This document shows positions 44,206 through 51,969 of a stretch of 52,151 nt of DNA, piece after piece. The DNA comes from Kiloniella laminariae DSM 19542. Lineage in GTDB: Bacteria > Pseudomonadota > Alphaproteobacteria > Kiloniellales > Kiloniellaceae. The translations under genes were made by a program, and so were the position numbers. Location: positions 266 to 52,416 of the forward strand of contig NZ_KB893141.1 in the NCBI RefSeq assembly GCF_000374005.1. The letters are read 5' to 3'. The first letter of the stretch is position 1; the number at the start of each line of letters is the position of its first letter. Below the pieces are notes generated by a model that saw only the letters and a list, made by a program, of their open reading frames with translations, was not told where the DNA came from and ran no database searches.

Positions 44206-45027
44206 ATGAGTGAAGAGCTGGTTTTAACCCGGGCACATGGACGGGTTCTGGAGATTATTCTCAATCGTCCTCCTGCCAATGCGATCAACCGGGCCATGAG
44301 CCGGGCGATCTATGCCGCCTTGCGCGAGTTACAGGATAACCCGGGCTATTCTGTCGGGGTGATCCGCGGGCAGGGCGAACGTATTTTCTGTGCAGGCTGG
44401 GACCTGAAGGAAACTGCCGGAGAAGGTGGGATCAACCTTGAGCTGGAAAATGATCCCGAACAGGGGCATGGACCAGGGGGCTTTGCCGGTATTACCGAAT
44501 TTCACGATCTGACCAAACCCGTTATCGCGGCGGTAAACGGAGCAGCCGTTGGTGGTGGCTTCGAAATCGTTCTGGCTTGCGACATGGTGGTGATGGCCGA
44601 CCATGCCTTTTTCTCGTTGCCGGAAATGCAGCGCGGCATCTTGGCTGATGGTGGCGCGGTACAGAAGCTCCCCAAAATAATCCCGCCCAATGTGGCAAAA
44701 GATCTTTTGTACAGCGGGCGCCTGATGGAAGCCGAAGAAGCCTTGCGCTGGGGACTGGTCAGCAAAGCTGTTCCTGTGGCGGAGTTGGAAAGTACAGCAC
44801 TGGAACTGGCACAGGAAATAGCACAGGGGGCGCCACTTGCCCTTGAGGCTCTGAAAGAAGTCCTGGCCTATGTTGACGGGATGTCTGCCCGGGAAGCCAT
44901 GGATCGGGTCAAGGGCGGCGGCGACTGTGATTGCCCGATCTATCACCGCATGGTTTCTTCTGAAGATGCCGTTGAGGGAATCAGTGCCTTTGCCGAAAAA
45001 CGCACACCGGTCTGGAAGGGACGATAG
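44206..45027 (+). CDS. Enoyl-CoA hydratase/isomerase, CaiD-like
   Basis: A 273-aa crotonase-family enzyme. Oxyanion-hole segments: CAGWDLKETAGEG (~64-76) and VNGAAVGGGFEIVLACD (~108-124). The middle GPGGFAGITEFHDLTKPVIAAVNG and the end AFAEKRTPVWKGR closely resemble carnitinyl-CoA dehydratase CaiD. It would hydrate an unsaturated acyl-CoA made by the two dehydrogenases upstream. Substrate is open: a true carnitine pathway would also need CaiB and CaiC, not seen here. GGGA lies 9 nt before the ATG. Confidence 0.88.
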   Translation: MSEELVLTRAHGRVLEIILNRPPANAINRAMSRAIYAALRELQDNPGYSVGVIRGQGERIFCAGWDLKETAGEGGINLELENDPEQGHGPGGFAGITEFHDLTKPVIAAVNGAAVGGGFEIVLACDMVVMADHAFFSLPEMQRGILADGGAVQKLPKIIPPNVAKDLLYSGRLMEAEEALRWGLVSKAVPVAELESTALELAQEIAQGAPLALEALKEVLAYVDGMSAREAMDRVKGGGDCDCPIYHRMVSSEDAVEGISAFAEKRTPVWKGR

Positions 45028-45079
45028 ATTGTGTGAAGCATAGAATTTTGAGTCTTGATAAAGCTTCTGAGAAAATTTG

Positions 45080-46060
45080 ATGAGTGAAGCCGCCTTCAAA
45101 ACCCGGATCACGGATTTACTTGGAATTCGCTACCCTGTCCTCTGTGGCGGGCTGTTGCATCTGGCGGATGCCAACTACGTTGCAGCCGTGGTCAACGCCG
45201 GGGCCATGGGATTTATCTCGGCCCTGACCTTTTCCGATCCGGAACAGCTGCGCGATGAAATCCGCAAGTGCCGGGACTTGACCGGGGGGAAGCCCTTTGG
45301 CGTTAATCTCTATATCTCTGCCCGCCCGGATGCCAATGACCGCCTGATCCCGCTGATGTCTGTGGTGCGCGAAGAAAGGGTTGCGGTGGTAGAAACCGCG
45401 GGCGGTTCTCCGGCAAATATTGTTCCCCTGATGAAAGAAGCCGGGATCAAGGTGATCCACAAGGTGCCCGCGGTTCGTTTCGCCCTCTCTGCAGAACGCG
45501 CGGGGGTGGATGCGGTTATTCTGGTCGGGGCCGAAGGTGGCGGCCATCCCGGCTATATGATGGTTGGCACGATGGTGCAGGGGGCCAGTGGCCCGCAAAA
45601 ACTTTCGATCCCGGTGGTGCTTGGCGGTGGCATTGGTCATGGCAGTCAGTTGACTGCAGCTCTGGCGATGGGCTGTGAAGGTATTCTGATGGGAACGCGG
45701 ATGCTGGTGTCTGAAGAAATCCGGGCGCACCGGGACTATAAACAACGCATTGTGCAAGGCGACGGACTGGATAGTCTGGTTGTGCTGACCAGCTTTAAAA
45801 ACCATCACCGGGTCCTGCACAATGAAACCGCAGAAGCTGTGGCTGAACTGGAACAGCAGGGGAATCGGGACTATGCCGATTATGCGGATCTGCTTTCCGG
45901 CAGCAAAGCCCGGGCAGCCTACGCGTCAGGCGATACGCGGGAAGGGTTGCTCGATTACGGCCAAAGCGCCTGTTTCGCCGGGCAGGTCGAACCTGTTGCC
46001 GCGATTCTCGAGCGGTTTATTGCGCAGGCGGATTTGGCCTTAAAGCGTTTAACATCATAA
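45080..46060 (+). CDS. Nitronate monooxygenase-like FMN protein
   Basis: A 326-aa TIM-barrel flavoprotein of the nitronate monooxygenase/2-nitropropane dioxygenase family. Motifs: RYPVLCGGLLHLADANYVAAVVNAGAMGFIS near the start, GVDAVILVGAEGGGHPG (~145-161), and VVLGGGIGHGSQLTAALAMGCEGILMGTR for FMN phosphate (residues ~177-205). It is the last gene of the acyl-CoA operon. Such genes recur beside acyl-CoA dehydrogenase pairs, where they may act as oxidoreductases on CoA intermediates and not on nitronates; that is inference. Confidence 0.88.
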   Translation: MSEAAFKTRITDLLGIRYPVLCGGLLHLADANYVAAVVNAGAMGFISALTFSDPEQLRDEIRKCRDLTGGKPFGVNLYISARPDANDRLIPLMSVVREERVAVVETAGGSPANIVPLMKEAGIKVIHKVPAVRFALSAERAGVDAVILVGAEGGGHPGYMMVGTMVQGASGPQKLSIPVVLGGGIGHGSQLTAALAMGCEGILMGTRMLVSEEIRAHRDYKQRIVQGDGLDSLVVLTSFKNHHRVLHNETAEAVAELEQQGNRDYADYADLLSGSKARAAYASGDTREGLLDYGQSACFAGQVEPVAAILERFIAQADLALKRLTS

Positions 46061-46147
46061 AAGTGACAGAGGTTTCCGTTACTCTTGATCAATCAATTTT
46101 TTTTAACTTTATAATTTGAGCTATTATCTGAAGCGACAGGAGCAGGC

Positions 46148-46446
46148 ATGAAAAACATTCAGGTTATTGATGGCGCTGAAAACTGTACATAGGATATATT
46201 TTCAATTGAAGATGAAATGTTTCAGGTGGTTTTTCCAAACTCTCAGGATGTTGAGTTTATTGAAGACTTACACGAGCGTACCGGAGAAGAAAAGCTGTTG
46301 GAGATTTAACACCTGTATGGAAGATGCCTGTTAAGAAGAAAGACGTAATTGGCATTCATGGAACACTTTTTTATCAGCTTGAACGGAAAAAGAAATATTA
46401 CCCAACCAAAAAAGAGGCGGAAATGAAACCGCGATCTCAGGCCTAA
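46148..46446 (+). pseudogene. Broken small gene of a conserved hypothetical family
   Basis: Starting at ATG 46148, with GGAG five bases upstream, the frame reads MKNIQVIDGAENCT, then TAG (46190-46192), then DIFSIEDEMFQVVFPN and EFIEDLHERTGEEKLL before TAA at 46307. The protein resumes in another frame as DLTPVWKMPVKKKDVIGIHG, then TLFYQLERKKKYYPTKKEAEM, to TAA at 46444-46446. Joined, this is a ~98-residue protein resembling a small alphaproteobacterial family that starts MKNIQVIDGA and ends GIHGTLFY...YP. One stop (probably from a Tyr codon) and one frameshift disable it. I know no function for the family. It lies 87 bp after the acyl-CoA operon. Confidence 0.75.
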
Positions 46447-46465
46447 TCGTATGAGTGAAAAATCA

Positions 46466-46489
46466 GGGACCAGTTCGAAAACTGGTCCC
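46466..46489 (-). terminator. Perfect 10-bp hairpin, possible minus-strand terminator
   Basis: GGGACCAGTT (46466-46475) and AACTGGTCCC (46480-46489) pair perfectly around CGAA. On the minus strand TGATTTTTC follows, so it could end transcription from the kinase gene at 46732, about 240 bp upstream. Confidence 0.5.
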
Positions 46490-46537
46490 CAGTCATAAGA
46501 GGCATGTGTTGGTCCAGAACACGAAAGGTTCAAGACA

Positions 46538-46563
46538 CCCTGCCCGGTAGGCGCAGGGCTTTT
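46538..46563 (+). terminator. Short GC hairpin with T-tract
   Basis: CCCTGC (46538-46543) and GCAGGG (46553-46558) pair, followed by CTTTTC. It would end plus-strand transcription from the acyl-CoA operon and the pseudogene. Confidence 0.4.
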
Positions 46564-46697
46564 CAGACCACATGAAGCCTGAAAGAACTTTTGTTGACAG
46601 AGGTTTAACCTGTCAGAGCAATATCCTGTAAGCTGACGCATACTGCCACCAGTTTATGGAAATCATTTGCACTGGATGTCGTCGTACTTGTCTCCGG

Positions 46698-46724
46698 ACG
46701 ACGGCTCAGCTCGAGAGCCGTCGT
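46698..46724 (-). terminator. Hairpin directly after the kinase stop
   Basis: ACGACGGCTC (46698-46707) and GAGCCGTCGT (46715-46724) form a 10-bp stem with a 7-nt loop, 8 bp past the kinase stop. No T-tract follows on the minus strand, so it may protect the mRNA 3' end more than terminate. Confidence 0.4.
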
Positions 46725-46731
46725 TCTGCCC

Positions 46732-48321
46732 TCAACCTGTCTGGGACAGGATATTCTGGGGAGACAGGGTCAGTTGAGGCGGAAAATCCAGGACCACGAC
46801 AGTGCCTTGTCCAAGGGTACTCTCTATCGAGAGGGTTCCCCCGTGCAGCTCGACGAAAGAGCGGGATATCGACAGACCGAGGCCACTTCCTTCATGATTA
46901 CGGGTTTTGCTTTCGGCAACCTGGGCAAAAGGCTCCAGGACACGGGACAGATTTTCTGATGCGATGCCGATCCCGCTATCCTGTACTCTGATTTGAAGAC
47001 CACCCTGATGACCGAGTTTCGCAGATACAGTAACCTGGCCGTCTGCATCGGTGAACTTGATGGCATTGGTCAGAAGATTGAGAACAGTCTGTTTGGTTTT
47101 CAGCCGATCAAGCGAGATTTCCGGAAGCTCTGGCTCGCTTTCAAGCTGCAGGGTGATCCCGGCTCTGTCACTGCGTTCCCGCAGCAGCGAGATGCAATCA
47201 TTGAGCAAGGGAGAAATCTGAACAGCTTCAGGTTCCAGAATGGCATTTCCCAGTTCGATTTTTGACTGGTCAAGAATGTCCGAAAGCAGTTCCAGAAGCA
47301 GATTGCTCGAGTGATGAATAGCCTCGGCATATTCGGTATACTTCGGGCTGGTGTGTTTTCCGAACATTTCGGCCATCAGGATGTGGGAAAAGCCGATCAT
47401 GGAGTTAAGTGGCGTACGGAGTTCATGGCTCATATTGGCCAGGAATTCGGATTTCGCCCGGCTGGCCAGTTCGGCCGTTTCCTTGGCCCGCAGAAGCTCG
47501 TATTCAGACTCTTTGCTGGTCGTGATATCGCTCTGAACCGAAACGAAACCGAGACCCGGGACCCGGCGATCCGTCGTCTGTATCCAGCGGCCATCCCTGA
47601 GCTTGACGGTAAAGGAGCCTTTCAATTCCCGGCGATAGGCCGCTTTTCGTTCCAGAAAATCTTCCCCGTCCTCATCGCCGATGGCGACATTGCCATTGGT
47701 GATATCAATCCGCCGGAGTTCCTGAAAGTGTACTCCTGGCCGTGCCTGTTCTTCGCTGTAGCCATACATATCACGGAAATTCTGGTTACAGATCACCAGC
47801 TTGCCGTCGTTGTCATAGATGACAAAGGCTTCGGCAATGGAATCTACTGCATCCAATAGAGTGTTCTGGGCCTGATATTGTTCTGAAATATCCTGGATGG
47901 TGTTGAGGATACAGGGGCGGGCGAAACCTTGCGGATCTACAAGGCGGGTTTTGGACAGCAGGACCTGACAGTCAACACCGTCTGCCCGGCGCAGCGACAG
48001 CTCGATTGTCCGGGCAGTCCCTGTTTCCAGAACCTGTGTATCGAGGGCCGGAAAGCTGGAGTGGCTGATGGTTGTCTGCAGCAGGGTTTCAATTTCCAGA
48101 GGATGATAGTGTTTGTCCGGAACATGCAATTCGTCGATATGAAAGTTTTCGCTGTGCAGCTCTTCCGGATCAGGGTTCCATTCTACCTGCGGATCAATGA
48201 AGGCATAGAAGGCCTTGTTACCAGAGATAAAACCCTGCTGGCTGTCGGAGATGAAAACCGGAAGAGGAAAGGCATCAAGTAAAGCCTGTTGTTCCAGCAA
48301 AAACGCTTCATTCTGTTTCAA
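46732..48321 (-). CDS. Soluble PAS-domain sensor histidine kinase
   Basis: A 529-aa cytoplasmic kinase without membrane segments. Two PAS domains cover ~10-145 and ~152-268 (FVIYDNDGKLVICNQNFRDMYGYS). HisKA follows with H299 in MSHELRTPLNSMIGF; the ATPase has NLLTNAIKF, DSGIGI and GSGLGLSIS. There is no receiver. The start is a TTG with GAGGA 6-7 nt upstream, and no nearby in-frame ATG. The kinase core resembles the one at 3444, so they may share a lineage. A 15-bp tandem repeat lies in its upstream region. Confidence 0.92.
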   Translation of the reverse strand: MKQNEAFLLEQQALLDAFPLPVFISDSQQGFISGNKAFYAFIDPQVEWNPDPEELHSENFHIDELHVPDKHYHPLEIETLLQTTISHSSFPALDTQVLETGTARTIELSLRRADGVDCQVLLSKTRLVDPQGFARPCILNTIQDISEQYQAQNTLLDAVDSIAEAFVIYDNDGKLVICNQNFRDMYGYSEEQARPGVHFQELRRIDITNGNVAIGDEDGEDFLERKAAYRRELKGSFTVKLRDGRWIQTTDRRVPGLGFVSVQSDITTSKESEYELLRAKETAELASRAKSEFLANMSHELRTPLNSMIGFSHILMAEMFGKHTSPKYTEYAEAIHHSSNLLLELLSDILDQSKIELGNAILEPEAVQISPLLNDCISLLRERSDRAGITLQLESEPELPEISLDRLKTKQTVLNLLTNAIKFTDADGQVTVSAKLGHQGGLQIRVQDSGIGIASENLSRVLEPFAQVAESKTRNHEGSGLGLSISRSFVELHGGTLSIESTLGQGTVVVLDFPPQLTLSPQNILSQTG

Positions 48322-48450
48322 AGTCGATCCTCATGAGGCTGGCTTGAACAACCTCTTCTTTTTTTCACGGTCCAGCTGAGGGGTTCTTCAGCAAGAACAC
48401 AGCCCTGATCGAGAGATGTTTGTGCCAGGATGCAAAAAGCCCGATCCTGA

Positions 48451-48511
48451 TTGTTATCCGGGTATTTGTTATCCGGTTATTTGTTATCCAGATTATTTAT
48501 TATCTGGCTGT
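48451..48511. repeat. Four-copy 15-bp tandem repeat
   Basis: TTGTTATCCGGGTAT (48451), TTGTTATCCGGTTAT (48466), TTGTTATCCAGATTAT (48481) and TTATTATCTGGCTGT (48497) follow one another. It lies in the 301-bp gap between the MarC gene and the kinase, about 130 bp upstream of the kinase start. The rest of that gap shows nothing clear. CCAGAT/ATCTGG within the last two copies could form a hairpin. Confidence 0.75.
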
Positions 48512-48622
48512 TTGTAGCAAAGAAAGGTTTCTAATTTACGAAGAACTATCAGTAATATAGGACAAATGCCATCTACTTTGAACGGCTCCTGGCTGGACTG
48601 ACATCCGTCCTTCAGCCGGGAT

Positions 48623-49264
48623 TTAGCCCAGAAGTCCGATTTTCAGTCCGTCGAGGATATACTGGACCGCAAGAGCAGCGAGGACAATTCCCAGAACCCG
48701 GGAAATGACATGAGTGATGGTATCGCCAACCAGTTTTTCCAGTCGCCCGGCAAGAAGAAACAGGATCAGGCAGAGACCGAGCACCCCGGCGAGCACAGCA
48801 AACACAACCCCTTGGGCCAGCAGGTCGTTTTTGTTGGCGCTCATCAGCAGCATGACCGAAGCAATGGCACCGGGGCCGGAAATCAGGGGGATCGCCAGGG
48901 GGAAGACAGAGATGTCTTCATGGGTTTTCTTGGCTCCCTTGAGTTCCCCTGCATTATGCTCGCGCCGTTGGGTACGTTTATCAAAGACCATCTCGAGCGC
49001 GATGATAAACAGCATAACCCCGCCCGAGATCCTGAAGGCCGAGAGACTGACACCCAGAAGATCCAGAAAACGATCACCGAAGAGGGCAAAAAACACGAGA
49101 ATACAGCCCCCGATCAAGGTGCCTTTGAGAGCCATGCGCCGTTTGTGGGCGGCATTGCTGCCCTGGGTAAGGCCGATAAAGATCGGTAGCAACCCAAGCG
49201 GATCTATAATCACGAAAAGGGTAACAAAGGCTGTCAGAGCGATATCGAACAGGGCAGGTGTCAT
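48623..49264 (-). CDS. MarC-family membrane protein
   Basis: A 213-aa protein of the MarC (UPF0056) family with six hydrophobic helices. Signatures are FVTLFVIIDPLGLLPIFIGLT at the start, FRISGGVMLFIIALEMVF, and FPLAIPLISGPGAIASVMLL. Despite the name, MarC is not proven to give drug resistance; the cargo is unknown. I chose the ATG at 49264; a TTG two codons earlier is possible. It stands alone. Confidence 0.9.
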   Translation of the reverse strand: MTPALFDIALTAFVTLFVIIDPLGLLPIFIGLTQGSNAAHKRRMALKGTLIGGCILVFFALFGDRFLDLLGVSLSAFRISGGVMLFIIALEMVFDKRTQRREHNAGELKGAKKTHEDISVFPLAIPLISGPGAIASVMLLMSANKNDLLAQGVVFAVLAGVLGLCLILFLLAGRLEKLVGDTITHVISRVLGIVLAALAVQYILDGLKIGLLG

Positions 49265-49502
49265 GGTCAAAATCCAGGGCTACGTATGATTGTGCCACAG
49301 GTGCCGCGGCAAAAGAGTGATTTGTTGCTGTTTCTTATACCCTAAAGCTCCCGGGGAATACAGTATGCTGTTGCTGTGCTAAAATGCCGATTGTCTTCGG
49401 GGAAGCAACAGTCTGGTGACAGATACAGCATGGACAAGTCCTGTCGTCCCGACCATCTTCAGGGAGAGGAACAGGATGGACAAATGAAGGGGAAGATTAG
49501 AA

Positions 49503-49874
49503 ATGGGGCAACAAATTCAGGCAAAAGATTTCAATGATGCGATCGGTGTCGAGCTTGCTGATTTTCATCTGCATGTCTATTACGATGCAACGACGATTGA
49601 ACAGGCCCGTCAGCTGTGCCTCGAGGCGCGGGAACGCTTTGATTTGAGAATGGGACGGATGCATGAACAGCTTGTCGGGCCTCACCCCCGCTGGAGCTGC
49701 CAGCTGTCTGTACCTCCGGAGCAATTTGGAGCTGTCCTGACCTGGTTTTCCCTTAGACGCAAAGGCCTGACACTTTTTGTTCATCCGGACAGTGGAGAGG
49801 CGCTGCGCGATCATCGCGATCACGCCATCTGGCTGGGGGAAATACTGGAACTGGATCTTTCGATCTTTTCCTGA
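49503..49874 (+). CDS. DOPA 4,5-dioxygenase family protein
   Basis: A 123-aa protein of the DOPA-dioxygenase family (PF08883). The conserved histidine blocks are FHLHVYYD (~16-23), MHEQLVGPHPRWSCQL (~54-69) and LFVHPDSGEALRDHRDHAIWLG (~94-115, shown in the protein), the likely metal and substrate residues. Plant and fungal relatives open the DOPA ring to make betalamic acid; bacterial ones are mostly untested. AAGGGG lies upstream of the ATG. It appears to be a single-gene unit. Confidence 0.88.
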   Translation: MGQQIQAKDFNDAIGVELADFHLHVYYDATTIEQARQLCLEARERFDLRMGRMHEQLVGPHPRWSCQLSVPPEQFGAVLTWFSLRRKGLTLFVHPDSGEALRDHRDHAIWLGEILELDLSIFS

Positions 49875-49959
49875 CTATCCACATCGTCTTTGTTATCGTA
49901 TCATTTTTCCCGATACCAGAGCCGGGTACAAAGTCCGGTACTAAAGAGGGAGGGATGTT

Positions 49960-50181
49960 ATGAACAAGTGTAACAAGTGCTTTTCAGAACGTGTGGTTCG
50001 GTATGAATTGTCACGACAGGATCTTGCCAGTACTGGCAGCTGGCATCTGGACAACGATGTCTCGAAATATCATCCCGAAGACATCCAGGAAGTTGAAGAT
50101 AACGGCGTTCCTGTTGATCTTACATTGCATGTCTGCCTGAGCTGCAGCCACGTTCGGGGAACGGCGGCCAACCGCGAGTGA
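49960..50181 (+). CDS. Small zinc-ribbon-like protein
   Basis: A 73-aa hydrophilic protein that I do not recognise. It starts MNKCNKCFSERVVRYELS and ends LHVCLSCSHVRGT, so two CxxC pairs (C4/C7 and near residues 62/65) frame the whole chain, as in a zinc ribbon. GGAGG with a 5-6 nt spacer gives a strong ribosome site, and a good terminator follows at 50226. These three signals make it a believable gene in spite of its size. Confidence 0.75.
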   Translation: MNKCNKCFSERVVRYELSRQDLASTGSWHLDNDVSKYHPEDIQEVEDNGVPVDLTLHVCLSCSHVRGTAANRE

Positions 50182-50225
50182 TCAGCTCTGTGCAGTAATG
50201 TTTACCGATATTTGGCATAGGCTAT

Positions 50226-50266
50226 AAAAAAGGACTGCTATTCCGAGAGGATAGCGGTCCTTTTAT
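50226..50266 (+). terminator. Rho-independent terminator
   Basis: AAAAAGGACTGCTATTC and GATAGCGGTCCTTTT pair with one mismatch around a short loop, followed by ATTTATT. It ends the zinc-ribbon gene and could stop transcription from the opposite side. Confidence 0.82.
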
Positions 50267-50305
50267 TTATTATCGCTTCTTGGTCTTGGTTTGTTGCCCG
50301 GGGGT

Positions 50306-50641
50306 TTAGTGATCCGAGGCTTCAAATTTTTCATCCAGACCGGTGTCATAGGCCAGCCCCTCTGGTGTCAGGGTCACAGGATAACCGGAATCCCGTACCA
50401 GCCCCTTGCGCGCCAGAGCAACCCAGACAGCAGGGTTGGCAAAACCGCTGGCTTCCTTGGCGGAAACGACGTAGGGCCCAACGTGGACATGGTCACCATG
50501 GGCATGGGGCAGGTGTTCCAATGTGACATCGCCGGAAGTATGAGCAGTCGAAAGACGCTCGTCTCGGGCGATAACCTGGGCCAGCACCAGGGTGCGCAGC
50601 TGCAGACTGTTGAGCTTCAGGGGGTTCTTCTTGGCTGGCAT
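50306..50641 (-). CDS. Conserved hypothetical protein, alphaproteobacterial
   Basis: A 111-aa soluble protein starting MPAKKNPLKLNSLQLRTLVLAQ, with PHAHGDHVHVGPYVVSAKEASGFANPAVWVALARKGL in the middle (shown in the protein) and LTPEGLAYDTGL near the end. I recall similar sequences as hypothetical proteins in alphaproteobacteria, without function. The HAHGDHVHVG stretch holds four histidines that could bind metal; the last third resembles a winged-helix tail. GGAG 6 nt upstream supports the ATG at 50641. Confidence 0.8.
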   Translation of the reverse strand: MPAKKNPLKLNSLQLRTLVLAQVIARDERLSTAHTSGDVTLEHLPHAHGDHVHVGPYVVSAKEASGFANPAVWVALARKGLVRDSGYPVTLTPEGLAYDTGLDEKFEASDH

Positions 50642-50768
50642 CTTGTTCTCCAGGATTGATATTTCATGACAAGGGCTAGCTGAATGAGTTGCCCAGTTCA
50701 AGAAGGATTATTCACAAAACATGCAGAACTGTCTGCAAGAGCATTACCAGGAGCATTTACCAATAACA

Positions 50769-51134
50769 TTACAGCGAGGTTTCAGGGGGAAGCTGTAAAA
50801 AATCTCCATCGATAATCAGAAGTTTCACCCCCGTCTCAGTCACCGAGCGGTGCGAGCTGAGATTATCGGAGACAATATAGGTCATACCCTGATCAAGTTT
50901 AAAAGCTGATCCATCACTCATTTCACTGGTAAAACTGCCTTCGAGGCACTGGACGATGTGGCCTTTTTTACACCAGTGGTCGGCAATGTACCCTGTAGAA
51001 TATTCAACAATCCTGATCCGCAGACCTTCATACTGCACAGTTTGCCAAGAGGCCATGCCGGTTTCACCCGGGTATTCGGTTTTGGGAACCTTTGCCCAGT
51101 CTATGGTCTGAAAAGGTATGTTGGAGGAAGGCAT
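50769..51134 (-). CDS. DHCW-motif cupin-fold protein
   Basis: A 121-aa single-domain cupin. ADHWCKKGHIVQCLEGSF (~51-68) and LDQGMTYIVSDNLSSHRS (~79-96) are the two cupin motifs, and the family name comes from the Asp-His-Cys-Trp set around DHW-C. Metal ligands would be His and Cys in the first motif and His in the second. The substrate is unknown. It lies 127 bp upstream of the hypothetical gene on the same strand, so they may or may not share a transcript. Confidence 0.85.
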   Translation of the reverse strand: MPSSNIPFQTIDWAKVPKTEYPGETGMASWQTVQYEGLRIRIVEYSTGYIADHWCKKGHIVQCLEGSFTSEMSDGSAFKLDQGMTYIVSDNLSSHRSVTETGVKLLIIDGDFLQLPPETSL

Positions 51135-51480
51135 GGTCAGTTCTCAAATATGACAGGTGATTAAAGTTGCCTGAGAATAGCAGGAGTAGCCCTCTGTTTT
51201 TTGAGAAAACAGCGATCAGGACCTGTTCTGCTATTTTTGTTGATAGTCTGTAGAAAATCGCGAGCCAACAGAAGGACAATGGCAGACCAGGAACGCTTTT
51301 CTAGCCCAGATACACGACCAGATGGGCCGATATGAAGACGGTCGTATAAGGTTTGTGTCGTGATAGAGATGGCGGGGGATTGAGGGTGTTTTCAATAGTT
51401 AATCATGCATTGCATGAAAAACAGTTTGAAATGCTTCATGATACAATTGTGTTATAATATTGATATATAAGGAAGAAAAG
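51135..51480. other. Gene-free gap with one palindrome
   Basis: No convincing gene in 346 bp. TCATGCA (51403-51409) and TGCATGA (51411-51417) are perfect arms around one T. It is not close to any start codon. The stretch should hold the cupin promoter at its left end and the tRNA 3' trailer at its right. Confidence 0.45.
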
Positions 51481-51556
51481 TGGTGCCTCCACCAGGACTT
51501 GAACCCGGAACCCCCTGATTACAAATCAGGTGCTCTACCAGTTGAGCTATAGAGGC
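51481..51556 (-). tRNA. tRNA-Thr (anticodon TGT)
   Basis: The minus strand folds into a full cloverleaf of 76 nt. Acceptor GCCTCTA pairs with TGGAGGC; D stem GCTC/GAGC; anticodon stem CCTGA/TCAGG with loop TTTGTAA, anticodon TGT; T arm CCGGG-TTCAAGT-CCTGG. CCA is encoded. It reads ACA codons. Confidence 0.97.
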
Positions 51557-51969
51557 ACTAAGGTCGACCACTTTTTTCTGTCTTTCTGGTCCGTCGTGAC
51601 GGCCATCGTGGCGACGAGGCGGAACTTAGGGGATTCGATGAAATTACTCAAGAGGAAAAATGCAAAAAGTGAATTTTTTTTGATTTTTGGCTAAGACGCT
51701 GAAAGAAAATGAAGATATTCAAAGCTTTCAGGCATTATCTCCTATTGATGAAGCCGTCGATTATCGAAGGAACTGCATTGGAATCTGTCCCCTTGCAAGT
51801 TCGCAAAGAGATATCCGCAATCCAGAGGTGTTTCTGAGCCCGGGGGGGCGAGGTATGTACAAGGAAAAGCACAGACTGCCCTGTAGACAGACATCCCTGT
51901 ATAGAGACAGCTCTTATCGCGAAGATCCTGAAGATTTAATCGGCTTTTTGAAGGGCATTTCTATTTATA
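51557..51969. other. Gene-free gap between tRNA and IS end
   Basis: About 410 bp with no supported gene. The left end must contain the tRNA promoter on the minus strand. A 104-codon frame from a TTG at 51687 has no ribosome site and resembles nothing known. Confidence 0.5.

Noticed and set aside
46190-46192. In-frame TAG as a pyrrolysine codon, tempting because corrinoid methyl-transfer genes are in the window
   Set aside because: The same gene also has a frameshift 115 bp later, the family is unrelated to methylamine methyltransferases, and no pyl genes are visible. A pseudogene explains both lesions.
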